The position numbers and the translations under genes are program-made. Shown one piece after another: positions 1 to 9,613 of a DNA stretch of 23,824 nt. Origin of the DNA: Podochytrium sp. JEL0797 (lineage: Eukaryota; Chytridiomycota; Chytridiomycetes; Chytridiales; Chytriomycetaceae); the NCBI GenBank assembly GCA_027596195.1, contig JADGJG010000330.1:1-23824 (forward strand), in the 5' to 3' direction. The stretch's first letter is position 1; each line of letters begins with the position of its first letter. The notes beneath the pieces were generated by a model, which searched no databases, was not told the origin of the DNA, and saw only the letters and a list, made by a program, of their open reading frames with translations.

Positions 1-45
<45 letters not shown>

Positions 46-58
46 CCCCCCCCCCCCC
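1..58. repeat. Poly-C tract at the window edge
   Basis: Bases 1-44 are all C, base 45 is G, and bases 46-58 are C again. Ordinary sequence starts at 59. No telomere-like repeat unit is visible. The tract lies just upstream of a gene whose 5' part cannot be traced, so it may be a contig end or a long-read homopolymer artefact rather than true genomic sequence. Confidence 0.9.
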
Positions 59-136
59 AACACCCACCAATTTGGCTCACGCGCCTTGGAGCCCGAAAAA
101 ATCCGTTCCGAACTTCCGACCCCCAACAGAAATTAA

Positions 137-533
137 TTTAATTTGTTACTGAAACCACCCGACGTGGCGGAACTTTTCCAACAGTAAGTATATCTAGATG
201 GAGGATGTTCTCTGGACGGAAATGGGGCGACGCAAAGCACGACAAGCGCGGCATGCTGCAGACTGTCAACCGGAAACAAAAATGTGATTGATTGGATACC
301 CGAAACCTTGCGTCCGTCAAAACATTTTCAAGTTCTTATTCCTTTTTAGAGTTCCTGGATTCAAGGAAGTCCGTTTGGTTCCCAGAAAGAGCGACACTGC
401 GTTCGTGGAACACGCGAAGGAGAAGCAGGCCACCATGGCCAAACAGCAACCGCATCAGTTGCAGATTTTACCCGAGAGAGATATTCGTGTCACATATGCA
501 CGCAAGCGATTGCTGAATAAACTTAAAAAATGA
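137..533 (+). CDS. 3' end of a U1A/U2B''-type snRNP protein (second RRM), 5' truncated
   Basis: The final exon (350-533) encodes PGFKEVRLVP followed by TAFVE and IRVTYARK. This is the end of the C-terminal RRM of the U1A/U2B''/SNF family, where vertebrate proteins read PGFKEVRLVPGR, IAFVEF and KISFAKK. These proteins bind U1 or U2 snRNA hairpins in the spliceosome. A strong donor (GTAAGTATAT at 184) closes an upstream exon ending in LFQQ. Joined to the acceptor at 348-349 it gives LFQQVPGFKEV in phase, an intron of 166 nt. Before 137 this frame meets a TAA (134-136), and no AG acceptor lies between that stop and the exon. The rest of the gene is therefore missing, damaged, or lost at the poly-C edge. 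The protein ends in a basic RKRLLNKLKK tail. U1A and U2B'' cannot be told apart from this piece. Confidence 0.68.
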
Positions 534-610
534 AGAGGTGTCTTCAGAAATTGACTGGAAATTGAGGAGGGGGGGGGGGGAGATTGCGGATTCGAAAATT
601 TTTCTCCAAA

Positions 611-2211
611 ATGCCTGCGCAACTCGCGTTCACCCTTCGCGAACGCATCACAACATGGAGCGGCCTGTTGACCAACCAGCCCATGCGTGTCTACACCCCC
701 CCGGGCCTCTCTCAACTCGTGCAGATCGTTCACGCCAGTCTGGAAGACAACATCCCCGTCAAGGCAATCGGCTCCGGGCTCTCCTTCTCAGACGTGGCCA
801 TGACTCCCGGCTTTCTGGTCAAACCGGACTGCCTTCAACGCTTCCTTGCCATCGATGCGGACTCGCTCCAACCAGGCATTAATGTGGAGCACTTAATTGC
901 GTTTGAAAGTGGGGTCACGATCCACAACCTCAACGTTGAGCTCGACAAGAGAGGGAGAGCGTTGCCAAATATGGGCGGGTATGATCTTCAGGTGAGACAC
1001 GAATTCATTGCTTTTGATTGATTCCCCAAATTGATTGGTCACGTGTTGCCAAGACATTTGTCGGAGCGTGCCAAACAGGAACTCACGGCACAGGACTCTC
1101 GTTCCCCCCAATCTGCGACTTCATTGTCCGCATCACCCTCGTTGCTGCTGACGGATCCATTCACGTCATTGAGCCCACGGATGGAATCACCGACCCAAGC
1201 AAATTCACGTCCCCGGACGGCGCAACGCTCACACAGCGCGATACCCTCTTCTACTCGGTCGCATGCGGTCTCGGGTGTTTTGGCCTCATCCACAGCATCG
1301 TCATCAAAACCGTACCCGCGTTCCTGCTCGAAGAGCGCGTCGAGTTATCCACGTGGCAACAAGTCAAGTCCCAGCTGAGTGCCCTCGTCAAAGCCAACAC
1401 GCATGCCGATCTCCTCGTCAACCCATACCCCGACGAAAAAGGAAATTATGCGTGCGTTGTGACGCGTAGAAACCCTGGAACAAAAGCGACACCATTGGTC
1501 AAGAAGGGACACCGCAGTTTTGTCGTGAGCGTCGTTTCGAATCTTCCGTTCGTACCCAAAGTCCTGTTCACGTTGTTTGATAAGGCGTTTTGCATGACCC
1601 CAGAGCTCATTCAAAGTGCGTTGTCGGATTTGGAAACGCAGGATGGGTTTACGGATAAGAGTCATGAGGTTTTGGTGACGGGGACGAGTGATAAGCTCAA
1701 GGGAACGTCTGTGGAGCTGTTTTTCGATTATCGCAGCGAAACGAGAGACGAGGAGTTTGCGAAAGCTTTTGATCGGATTTTGGAGATGGTGCAGGTAAGC
1801 ATATATAGATACGCGTGCGTGTGTGGGCGAAATCGCGCTGAAATCACGCTGACATTTTTCCAGGAAAACAAAAAATACGAATGGTTCCTCACCTCCCCCA
1901 TCGCCGTCCGCTTCACCGCCCCATCAAAATGCTTCATGTCCTCAACTCACAACCGCGCCTCCGTTGTCGTCGAAATTCTCTCCCTCGTCGGTACAGACGG
2001 TTTCGAAGAAATGGCGCAACGGTTCGAAGAGGAAATGACGAAGCCTGCGTTCGGGGCGCGTCCGCATTTGGGACAGTTGAACAAGACGGTGGTGGCGAGT
2101 ACGGTGAGGAATCTGTTTCCTGGGTTTGAGGTGTGGAATCGCGAGAGGGCTGGGTTGGATCCGAAAGGGGTTTTTGAAAACAACTTTTTGAAAAAGCTGC
2201 TTGTGGGGTGA
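611..2211 (+). CDS. Sugar-1,4-lactone oxidase/dehydrogenase (ALO/GLDH-like flavoprotein)
   Basis: Exons 611-991, 1054-1794 and 1864-2211 join in phase 0 to give 489 residues. The N-terminal half is a VAO-type (FAD_binding_4) domain, with RVYTPPG near the start, GSGLSFSD at residues 54-61, and THGTG just after the first junction. The C-terminal half is the ALO domain, ending with RPHLG (His442), then DPKGVFENNFL. Members of this family oxidise aldono-1,4-lactones in the last step of erythroascorbate or ascorbate synthesis, usually at mitochondrial membranes. The residue in the GSGxS loop that carries covalent FAD in yeast ALO (His) is Leu57 here, as in plant GLDH, so FAD is probably held non-covalently. 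The usual C-terminal HWGK appears as HLGQ. The start is the first ATG of the frame, 77 nt after the upstream stop codon. Substrate and electron acceptor cannot be assigned from sequence alone. Confidence 0.87.
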
Positions 2212-2498
2212 GAGGTGGAAGGGGAAGGATGGTGGAGAGGTTACGCGGCTAAGTATGCCAATATCAATTAACACAAACAAATATGTGAACTTTAAATAAG
2301 TTGTGCTCTGCCCCACCAGGGAAATGCCACACTCGCTTGGCCTGTTTAGTTTTTGCGAATCATCACAATGGAAGAAGGGGAGAAAAGACATTCCAATTTT
2401 TCTGTCCGCAAATTGGTGGCAAATTGGACTCACGTGTGTCGCACGTGCGGGCAATGTCAATTTGAATTCGAACTTTTTTTCGCTCCAAACACCCCTCG

Positions 2499-4500
2499 AT
2501 GCCTCCGCCCACCAACGCCATCCTGCCATCCACCTTCACGAGCGAAATCGAGCTCGTCGAAATGGACAAACACCTGGCCCACGTGGCCTTCACCAACACC
2601 AGCCGCTCTGCCACTCAAAATCCACTCGTTGGCTTCTTCTCGTCTGTCTGGACCGCTGTCAAGATTGGATTTTGGGGATCCCTGTGGTACACTTTCCGTC
2701 TGATTCCTGCGCGCTCGTGGTTGGGCGGGCCACAAATGTTTGGTGTCGTGTATTTGATTGTCAAAAACGGTCACATGAATGTCCGGTGCATTCACCCGGC
2801 CTCTTTGCTGCCGCTTGAGATCACTCAGGACCATGAGGACAAGGTATTATTCGTTGTCAGCTTCATTATGACAAGATCGCAACTGACTTCGTAAATTGGT
2901 GTAGTCCGCAAACCCTCACCTTCCGCGTCTCGACGCTGTGGGGAACGATCCCATCGATACGGCGGTGGGCAGTCGCGGACAGCCGTTTGGTCGCAACATT
3001 CCGAAACCTGTTGGCGACATCCGGATGGACACGCCTTCGACCGATGTTGTTGCCGATACGTTCATGACTCGTACCGAGTTCAAGGCGGCTGAAACTCTCA
3101 ACTTGTTTGCGGCTGGATGGCTTCAGTTCTTTATTCACGATCTGCTCGATCATGTCACGGGTACTATTTTTATTTTTTTTTAAAGCACGCACTCTAAACC
3201 CCGTCCTCTTAAAGACACAACCAAGCTCGTCACAGTCGGGAAGCAAACCTTCTCTCCAACGCTTCCTATCCCCGGAATGCCGCACGTGTACCAAAACGGC
3301 GTGGATCATTTCCTCAACGGTTCCCAGCTGTACGGCTCCTCCAAACACGACTCCACCGCCCTCCGCAACGCGGACGGCACCATGCGTCTCAAAGACAACT
3401 ACCTCCCGATCGACCCCGTGTCCAACACGGAGCAGCTCGGCCTCCCCAAAAACATTTGGTTCGGTCTCGCGTTGGTACATTACGTGCTGTGTTTGGAGCA
3501 CAATTCCATTGTGGAGAAGTTGCGGGAAGTGCATCCGGACTGGTCTGGGGACGAGTTGTTTGACCGCGCGCGGTTGGTCATGAGTGCGTTGATTTTGAAG
3601 ATTCAAGGCAGCGAGTGGGTGACGGCGATTATTCAGAACAAGGCGTCGGACTTTGGACAATGGCACATGCTCTATGGCATATTTGGCCAATCCTTCCGTC
3701 GCCGCTTCGGAAACCTCTTCCGCTTCCTCGGCAACTTTGCCAGCGGAACCCTCGGCGGCCACCTCCAATACCGCACGGCAGGATTCGCCATGACCGAGGA
3801 ATTCGTATCAATCTACCGCATGCACCAACTCCTCCCAGAAACGTTTACCGTCAAGTCCCCCAACTGCCCAGATCCCAAAGGCCACTTTTCCCTCAAAGAT
3901 GCCATCTTCCAAGGCAGCCAAAAGACCAACAGGCACTGGGGAGTCGACGACATGGTGTACTCGATGGGACACAACCACCCGGGTTCCTTGACGCTCAACA
4001 ACTTCCCCACGTTCCTCCGCGACGTGTATGATGCGAGTAACAACCCTCGTGCGCCCAAGATTGACCTCGCGGCTATTGATTTGATCCGTGATCGAGAACG
4101 CGGTGTTCCCAGGTTCAATGCTTTCCGCCGGGGATATTTTTTGAAACCCATTGCGTCGTGGAAAGACTTGACGCGCGATGAAGAGGTGATTGCGAAGCTG
4201 GATCAAGTGTACGGAGGTGATGTGGAGCAATTGGATTTGATGGTGGGATTGATGGCTGAGGAAAAGCTGCCTGGGTTTATTTTTGGGGAGACGACGCATA
4301 CGCCGTTTGTGGTGGAAGCGCAGCGGAGGATTGAGTGTGATCGCTTTTTGACGGTGGAGTATCGCGAGGAAGTGTACACTAAGGAAGGGATGGAGTGGGT
4401 CGAGTACAACACGTTTGCGAGTGTGTTGCGTAGACATTTCCCTGCGTTGAGGGATGTGATTTCGGATAGCGATAACGCGTTTTTGCCTTTCAAAAAGTAG
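2499..4500 (+). CDS. Fatty-acid alpha-dioxygenase-like haem peroxidase
   Basis: Exons 2499-2843, 2905-3160 and 3215-4500 give 628 residues, close to the roughly 640 of plant alpha-dioxygenases. It resembles plant alpha-DOX along its whole length: FGRN, FFIHDLLDH (distal His193), NGSQLYGS, LEHNSI, TEEFVSIYRMH (catalytic Tyr401 and proximal haem ligand His404), SMGH, RDRERGVPRFN, DVEQLDL, and RRIECDRFLT near the C-terminus. Plant enzymes use a tyrosyl radical to add O2 at C-alpha of fatty acids, giving 2-hydroperoxy acids. Two residues that bind the fatty-acid carboxylate in plants (the His and Thr of HTIDWT) are replaced in the matching IQGSEWV by Gln331 and Val336. The arginine-rich segment near residues 571-577 is kept. 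It could also be related to fungal Ppo/linoleate diol synthases, but the RDRERGVPR and YTKEGMEW segments favour alpha-DOX. No signal peptide is seen. Confidence 0.87.
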
Positions 4501-4977
4501 TGATGTAGGGGAGTCATTGATTAAAACATTCTGTTATTCTTTGAATTTTTGAGGTAGAAGCAGTAAAATTAAGGGAGATAATTTCAATCAGCAGAGTAGA
4601 AATAATACAATAATCTTTTCACCCAACCCCCGACAAAATCATCACCTTCCCGCACCAATACGTGACGCTTAATCTGTGCAACCTGCACAAAAATATAATA
4701 ATACTCTCAAGAGATGCGGCTTTGAAAGTGAAGTTGTATGCGCTGGAGGATAGCTGTACTAAGTTCGAAACAAACTGGCGGACAATTGCGTCATCTTGTA
4801 ACTATTACTTATTTCTCTAACCTGGGCATCAGTTCTTCCATTCTTTTCTTCTCACAACACAATCACAAGCAAGAGGATTGAACCTTTTCGATCCATCCAA
4901 TTCGTAATGGATTTGAACCTTGGTACCTCAAGCGTTTATATATTCCTGAAGGAAACAGAATCCGCCACCAACAAAAT
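4501..4977 (+). other. Intergenic region with alpha-DOX 3' end and ATPase upstream region
   Basis: An ATTAAA (4520-4525), 20 nt after the alpha-dioxygenase stop, may be its poly(A) signal. A CT-rich stretch lies around 4831-4869, and a TATATA-like element around 4936-4942, about 40 nt before the ATPase start. An out-of-frame ATG at 4907 opens a reading frame that runs over the ATPase start to 5023. No coding similarity was recognised. Confidence 0.5.
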
Positions 4978-7900
4978 ATGTCCAAACTCCCCGATGATAA
5001 AGACCACGATTTCCTCACGGTGACATCCACTACCAGTGGTGTGCCACGCCGCCACGTGTCGCTCAACGGTCCCGGAGAACCCCGTCGCCAACTCTCGATC
5101 CTTTCCAACACCGCGAGCCGCAAATCTACTATCAACTCTGCGAGATACCTCCAACTCCCCGCCGATGGCGAGGTCAAGAACGAGTTTACCACTACTGATG
5201 GCCACAACAAGAGAAATTCGTTCGCGTCCGTCATGAGTCGTTCGACCCACAAGAGACCCGTTTCTTTCAGCTCTCTCCTCTCCCGTGGTTCTGCCAAGCA
5301 AAAGTTTGACCCTTTCGAAGCTCATTCGTTTTCTGTCAAGATGGACGGCAGATGTGAGTCCTTACTTTCCCTCGTGTGTTCTCGCTCCTACTGAATTTGT
5401 CGGTTCCTTTTCTGTTTTCCAGCGAGTGTCGAGCACCAGATCGACATTCACGTCATGGACCTCGTCGAAGTGTCGGACCAGTGCGGATTCTCCCTTTCCG
5501 AGATTCTCGAAGGCCTCAAATTCATCATGGACTACAGAATTCGTGGTGGAAAAATGCGCCACTTGAACTTTGAGATTATGGAGAGACTCCTCGAGGGCTT
5601 GTTGCAAAACATGGATGCCGAGGCTGGATCGTTGAAGGACAAGCACCCAACGAGTAAGCTTTCTCTACTCCATTCCTTTTTGTGTAGCTTGAGCTAACCA
5701 ACAACATTGAACAGTGGAATCCGACCTTGCCTTCATCCTGTTTGGTGAATTCATGGAAGAGGTCGAAGACTTCAGACGTGCCGTCGCCACCAAGTCTGCC
5801 ACCGATTTGCGTCAACCCTTGAACATTTACCGCCGCTGCCACTCCACCAAAATCGAGAGAGAGAACGCCGCCGCCATCTTGCACCTCCTCCAGACCCACT
5901 TTATTCAATTCCGCGACTGGAGAGAACTCGTGTCCGACAACGAGCAAGCCGATGTCCAAAAGCTGGTCAACGAGTACGCTCCACGTTTCAAGGATGGCTC
6001 GTCGTCTATGCCAATGTCTTTGGAGAACGTCATCCCACCGTCGGCCCTCTACTTTGACAAGAACAGCGAAAAGCTCGCTGAGATGTTTGGCAGTGACGTC
6101 CAAAACGGTCTGTCGTCGTCCCAGATTCCTGCTCTCCAAGCGCTGTACGGACCCAACTCGCTTCCATCGCCACCGAAGGTTTCTGCCCTCAAGATCATGT
6201 GGGGCCAGGTCACTGACTTCATGGTCATGATTCTCGTTGCCGCTGCCATCATTGAAGCCGCCATGCAAGAATACGATCCCACCATCATTCTTTTGCTCGT
6301 CGGTGTCATCAACGTGACCATCGGTTTCTGTCAAGAGTACAAGGCCAACAAAGCTTTGGAGGCTCTCAGCTCATTGAGTGTTCCATATGTGAGTATTTTA
6401 ATTGATTTTCTGTGCGTGGATATGTTTCTGACTGCTCTTCGTTTTTACTCCAGGCCAATGTCATTCGTGACGGGAAGCAAGAAAACATCGAGTCCAGCCA
6501 ATTGGTTCCCGGTGACTTGGTCTGTCTCGAAGAAGGAGACGCCGTTCCCGCCGATCTTCGTTTGTGTGAGGTCTCTCAGTTGGCGATCATTGAAGCCGTC
6601 TTGACTGGTGAAAGTGTTGGAGCCGAGAAGAGCACCAGAACCATCCGCAAGAAGGTAAACACGGCGATGTTTCTCTTTCTTTTTCACCCGTTTACAATAC
6701 TGACTCGTCATTCGATTACAGTCTCGCAGACTTCCTCTCGGTGACTGCAAGGGTAACGCGTTCATGACCACGGTCGTTCAAGGCGGTCGTGGAAAGGGTA
6801 TTGTTATCCGCACCGGCGAGCACACCGAAATCGGAAAGATCTCCAAGGCCATCATCACTACGGGAAACGAGATGACTCCCATCCAAAGAAAGCTCATGAA
6901 GCTCGGAGTCCTTCTTGTCATTGTTGCCGTCACGCTTTCCATCGTTATCATCTGCATCGGAATCGGTTATGGCCACGATGGCATGGACATGCTCAAGGTT
7001 GGAATCAGTTTGGCTGTTGCTGTTATCCCTGAAGGACTTGTTGCTGTTGTCACTGGTGAGTTTCGCGTCCCGTTTTCGTTTGTCAAATTATATATTTAAC
7101 CACATCATCAACAGTTACTTTGGCTCTCGCTGTCAGCCGCATGTCCAAGAAGAACGCGATCGTTCGCAAGTTGGGATCCGTCGAAACTCTCGGTTCCGTT
7201 ACCCACATTTGCTCCGACAAGACCGGCACCTTGACTGAAGGAAAGATGTGCGCGTCCGGCCTTTGGACCTCCGACAACTCCCAGTTCTCTTTCACGTACC
7301 CCACTGGTGGAAACGACGGTCACGTCAACATCGCCGCTCGTGTTCCCCTTGCCACTGCTCTTGGCGACATTCCAACGCACGGCTCTACCCAGAAGGGCGA
7401 GACCTCCATTTGTCCCAAGACGCTCACCGAGGCTCCAACTCACTTGGTTGCCGCTTCCATGGTTGCCGCTCTCTGTTCCAACGCCTCTCTCGAAATCGAT
7501 CCCGAAAGCGAGACTGGATTCAAGTCCACTGGAGACGCCACTGAAGTCGCCATCGTTGCCGGATCCCAAATCGCCGGATTCCCCAAGGCCTACTTTGAGG
7601 ACACGGTCGGACTCGAGAAACTGGGAGAATACGCCTTCAACAGTGATCGCAAGCTCATGAGTGTCATTTACGGCCAAAAGAAGGGCAGCACTGGTGGAGA
7701 CAAGTTTTCGGCCGATGCTGGTTTCGTTCTCGCCAAGGGTGCCCCTGAGGGAATCTTGCTCCGTTGCACGTCGTTCCTCCCACCTGTTCAAGATGCGTCT
7801 GTTGACTCTGCGGTTGCCAGAGGAAATGGCCAGGCCATCCAGTTCTTGTCCGAGTTCCCCGCCCAGCCCATGTCCGAAGATTACATCAACTACATCTCTG

Positions 7901-9303
7901 CTCGCAGTGAGGCCATGGCTTCTCAAGGTCTCAGAGTTCTCGCTCTCGCTGTCCGCAAAGTTACCAAGACTGTTGCACAGCAGATTGTTGACTCCAAGAA
8001 GATGACTGAGGCTGAGTGCGAGTTGACGTTTGTTGGTTTGATTGGACTCATTGATCCCCCCAAGTAAGATCTCATTTTTGATTTTATTACGTCTGTCTTG
8101 ATTCTAATTACGCGTATTTCATTCAGGGCTGGCGTCAAGGAGAGTATCCAAAAGTGCCACAAGGCTGGAATCAACGTCATCATGATCACCGGAGACCACG
8201 TTACTACCGCTGCCGCCATCGCAAGAGACATTGGAATCGTCAACGAGCAGCACAGCCGTTGCATGAGAGGCCCCGAATTGGACCTTCTCTCTGAGGAAGC
8301 TCTTGCCGAACTCCGTCCTTTCCCCGTCGTGTTTGCCCGTGTCTCCCCTGACAACAAGCTCAAGATTGTCAAGGCCCTCCAAAGCCACGAGTACGTTGTT
8401 GCCATGACCGGAGATGGAGTCAACGACGCGCCTGCCATCAAGAAGGCCGATATTGGTGTCGCCATGGGAATTGGAGGCACCGAAATCACCAAACAAGCTG
8501 CCGAGATTGTTCTGTCCGACGACAACTTTTCCACCATTGTCGAAGCCGTTCGCGAGGGCCGTCTCGTGTTTGACAACATCAAAAAGTTTGTCGTGTACCT
8601 CCTGTCCTGCAACTCTGCCGAAATCGTCCTGTTCCTCGTCTGCGCCATTGTCAACGTCCCCATGCCCTTCACCAGTATGCAAGTCCTCTGGGCCAACATC
8701 ATCGCCGATATCCCACCCGCACTCAGTCTCGGTGTTGAAGTCGCCGAACTCAACATTCTCGACCGCCCCCCAAGACTCCCCGGAACCGGTATCCTCGACA
8801 AGATGGCCTGGCAAATCATTGGATTCCAAGGCCTCGTTCAATCCATGTCGACTTTTGCCGTGTACATGCTCGCGAGACAAGGTGCCATTCCCGGTGACTT
8901 GTCGACGCTCCCGCAGCAACAGTCGCTCGCGTTCGCGTGTTTGACGTCGATGCAGTTGTTCCAGGCCTTCATGTCGCGTAGTTCGGTGACTAGTATTTTC
9001 AAGACGGGAGTCCTTTCGAACCCGTGGTTGATTTTCGGGTTCTTGTTGTCGTATGCGTTGCTGCTGGCGGGTATCTTTACGCCCGGGTTGCGGCAGTGGA
9101 TCAATTTGGAGCACGTGTATTCTGGATGGGAGGCCATTTATGGATGCGTTGTGATTCAACTTGTCATGTCTGAGTTGATGAAGTGCGTGGTTCGCAAGGC
9201 GGTCAAGAAGCAAAATGACGAGTACGATCCGGAGGCAGCATTGCGCAAAAGATTGGATGACCAAAAGAATGCGTCGTGGTTGAAGAAGTACTTTGAGTTC
9301 TAA
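4978..9303 (+). CDS. P2-type cation-transporting ATPase with long N-terminal extension
   Basis: Seven exons (4978-5353, 5423-5653, 5715-6388, 6454-6654, 6722-7055, 7115-8063, 8127-9303) give 1313 residues; P2 ATPases are usually near 1000. The catalytic core starts near residue 314 with a Cation_ATPase_N-like segment. It contains LTGES (478), PEGL in M4 (Glu598), ICSDKTGTLT with phospho-Asp640, MITGDH and TGDGVNDAP (1016-1024). The membrane ion-site motifs are NSAE (Asn1084, Glu1087) in M5 and LWANIIAD (Asn1112, Asp1116) in M6. These resemble SERCA, except that Ala1115 sits where SERCA has Thr799. Ion pumping is certain at family level, but Ca2+ versus Na+/K+ is not. The first 125 residues are Ser/Thr/Arg-rich and look disordered. 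Residues 126-310 look helical and were not recognised. The C-terminus is KKYFEF, without a KKxx-type retrieval signal. Confidence 0.92.
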
Positions 9304-9613
9304 TTTTATTTGCTGTTTTTTGTTTTGACGATGCATTTCCGTTAACCTGGTTGAATTATTCTAACATTTATAAAAATAAATACCTTTTTATTACTTCATT
9401 GATCCCTAGTACACCCCACTGCTGTCTCGCCGCCTCTCAAGCAACTATTGCGCGACGTGGGCTTTTTCGATTTACGCATCACGTCGTTTTTTTATGCTCT
9501 AAAAATGCAAGCGGCACAGGATATTTTGGAACACAACTCTCGAGATGGCGCGGCGCGCTTGGAAAGCGACCAACGCGTAAAGTATGACCGGTGCATCATC
9601 AATTTATTTATTC
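9304..9613. other. Convergent 3' intergenic region
   Basis: This gap lies between the ATPase (+) and PLRG1 (-) stop codons. AATAAA at 9375-9380 is a plausible ATPase poly(A) signal. A 46-codon frame begins at ATG 9505 on the plus strand and runs into the PLRG1 3' end. Nothing else was recognised. Confidence 0.5.
9603..9612 (-). terminator. Overlapping poly(A) signals for PLRG1
   Basis: On the minus strand the sequence AATAAATAAA begins one base after the PLRG1 stop codon (9614-9616). It contains two overlapping AATAAA hexamers. If they are used, the 3' UTR would be only a few tens of bases long. Confidence 0.55.

Noticed and set aside
1..58. Telomeric repeat
   Set aside because: The tract is nearly pure C without a CCCTAA-like unit.
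2866..3768. A 300-codon open frame on the minus strand
   Set aside because: It runs antisense through two introns and the haem-binding region of the alpha-dioxygenase; its low-complexity composition is typical of a shadow frame.
3808..4437. A 209-codon open frame on the minus strand
   Set aside because: It is antisense to conserved alpha-dioxygenase exon 3 and shows no domain.
7108..7926. A 272-codon open frame on the minus strand
   Set aside because: It lies antisense to the ATPase phosphorylation and nucleotide-binding region and has no recognisable motifs.
8119..9336. A 405-codon open frame on the minus strand
   Set aside because: It is exactly antisense to the last exon of the P-type ATPase, whose motifs (TGDGVNDAP, LWANIIAD) are unmistakable. 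The frame is a by-product of codon bias.
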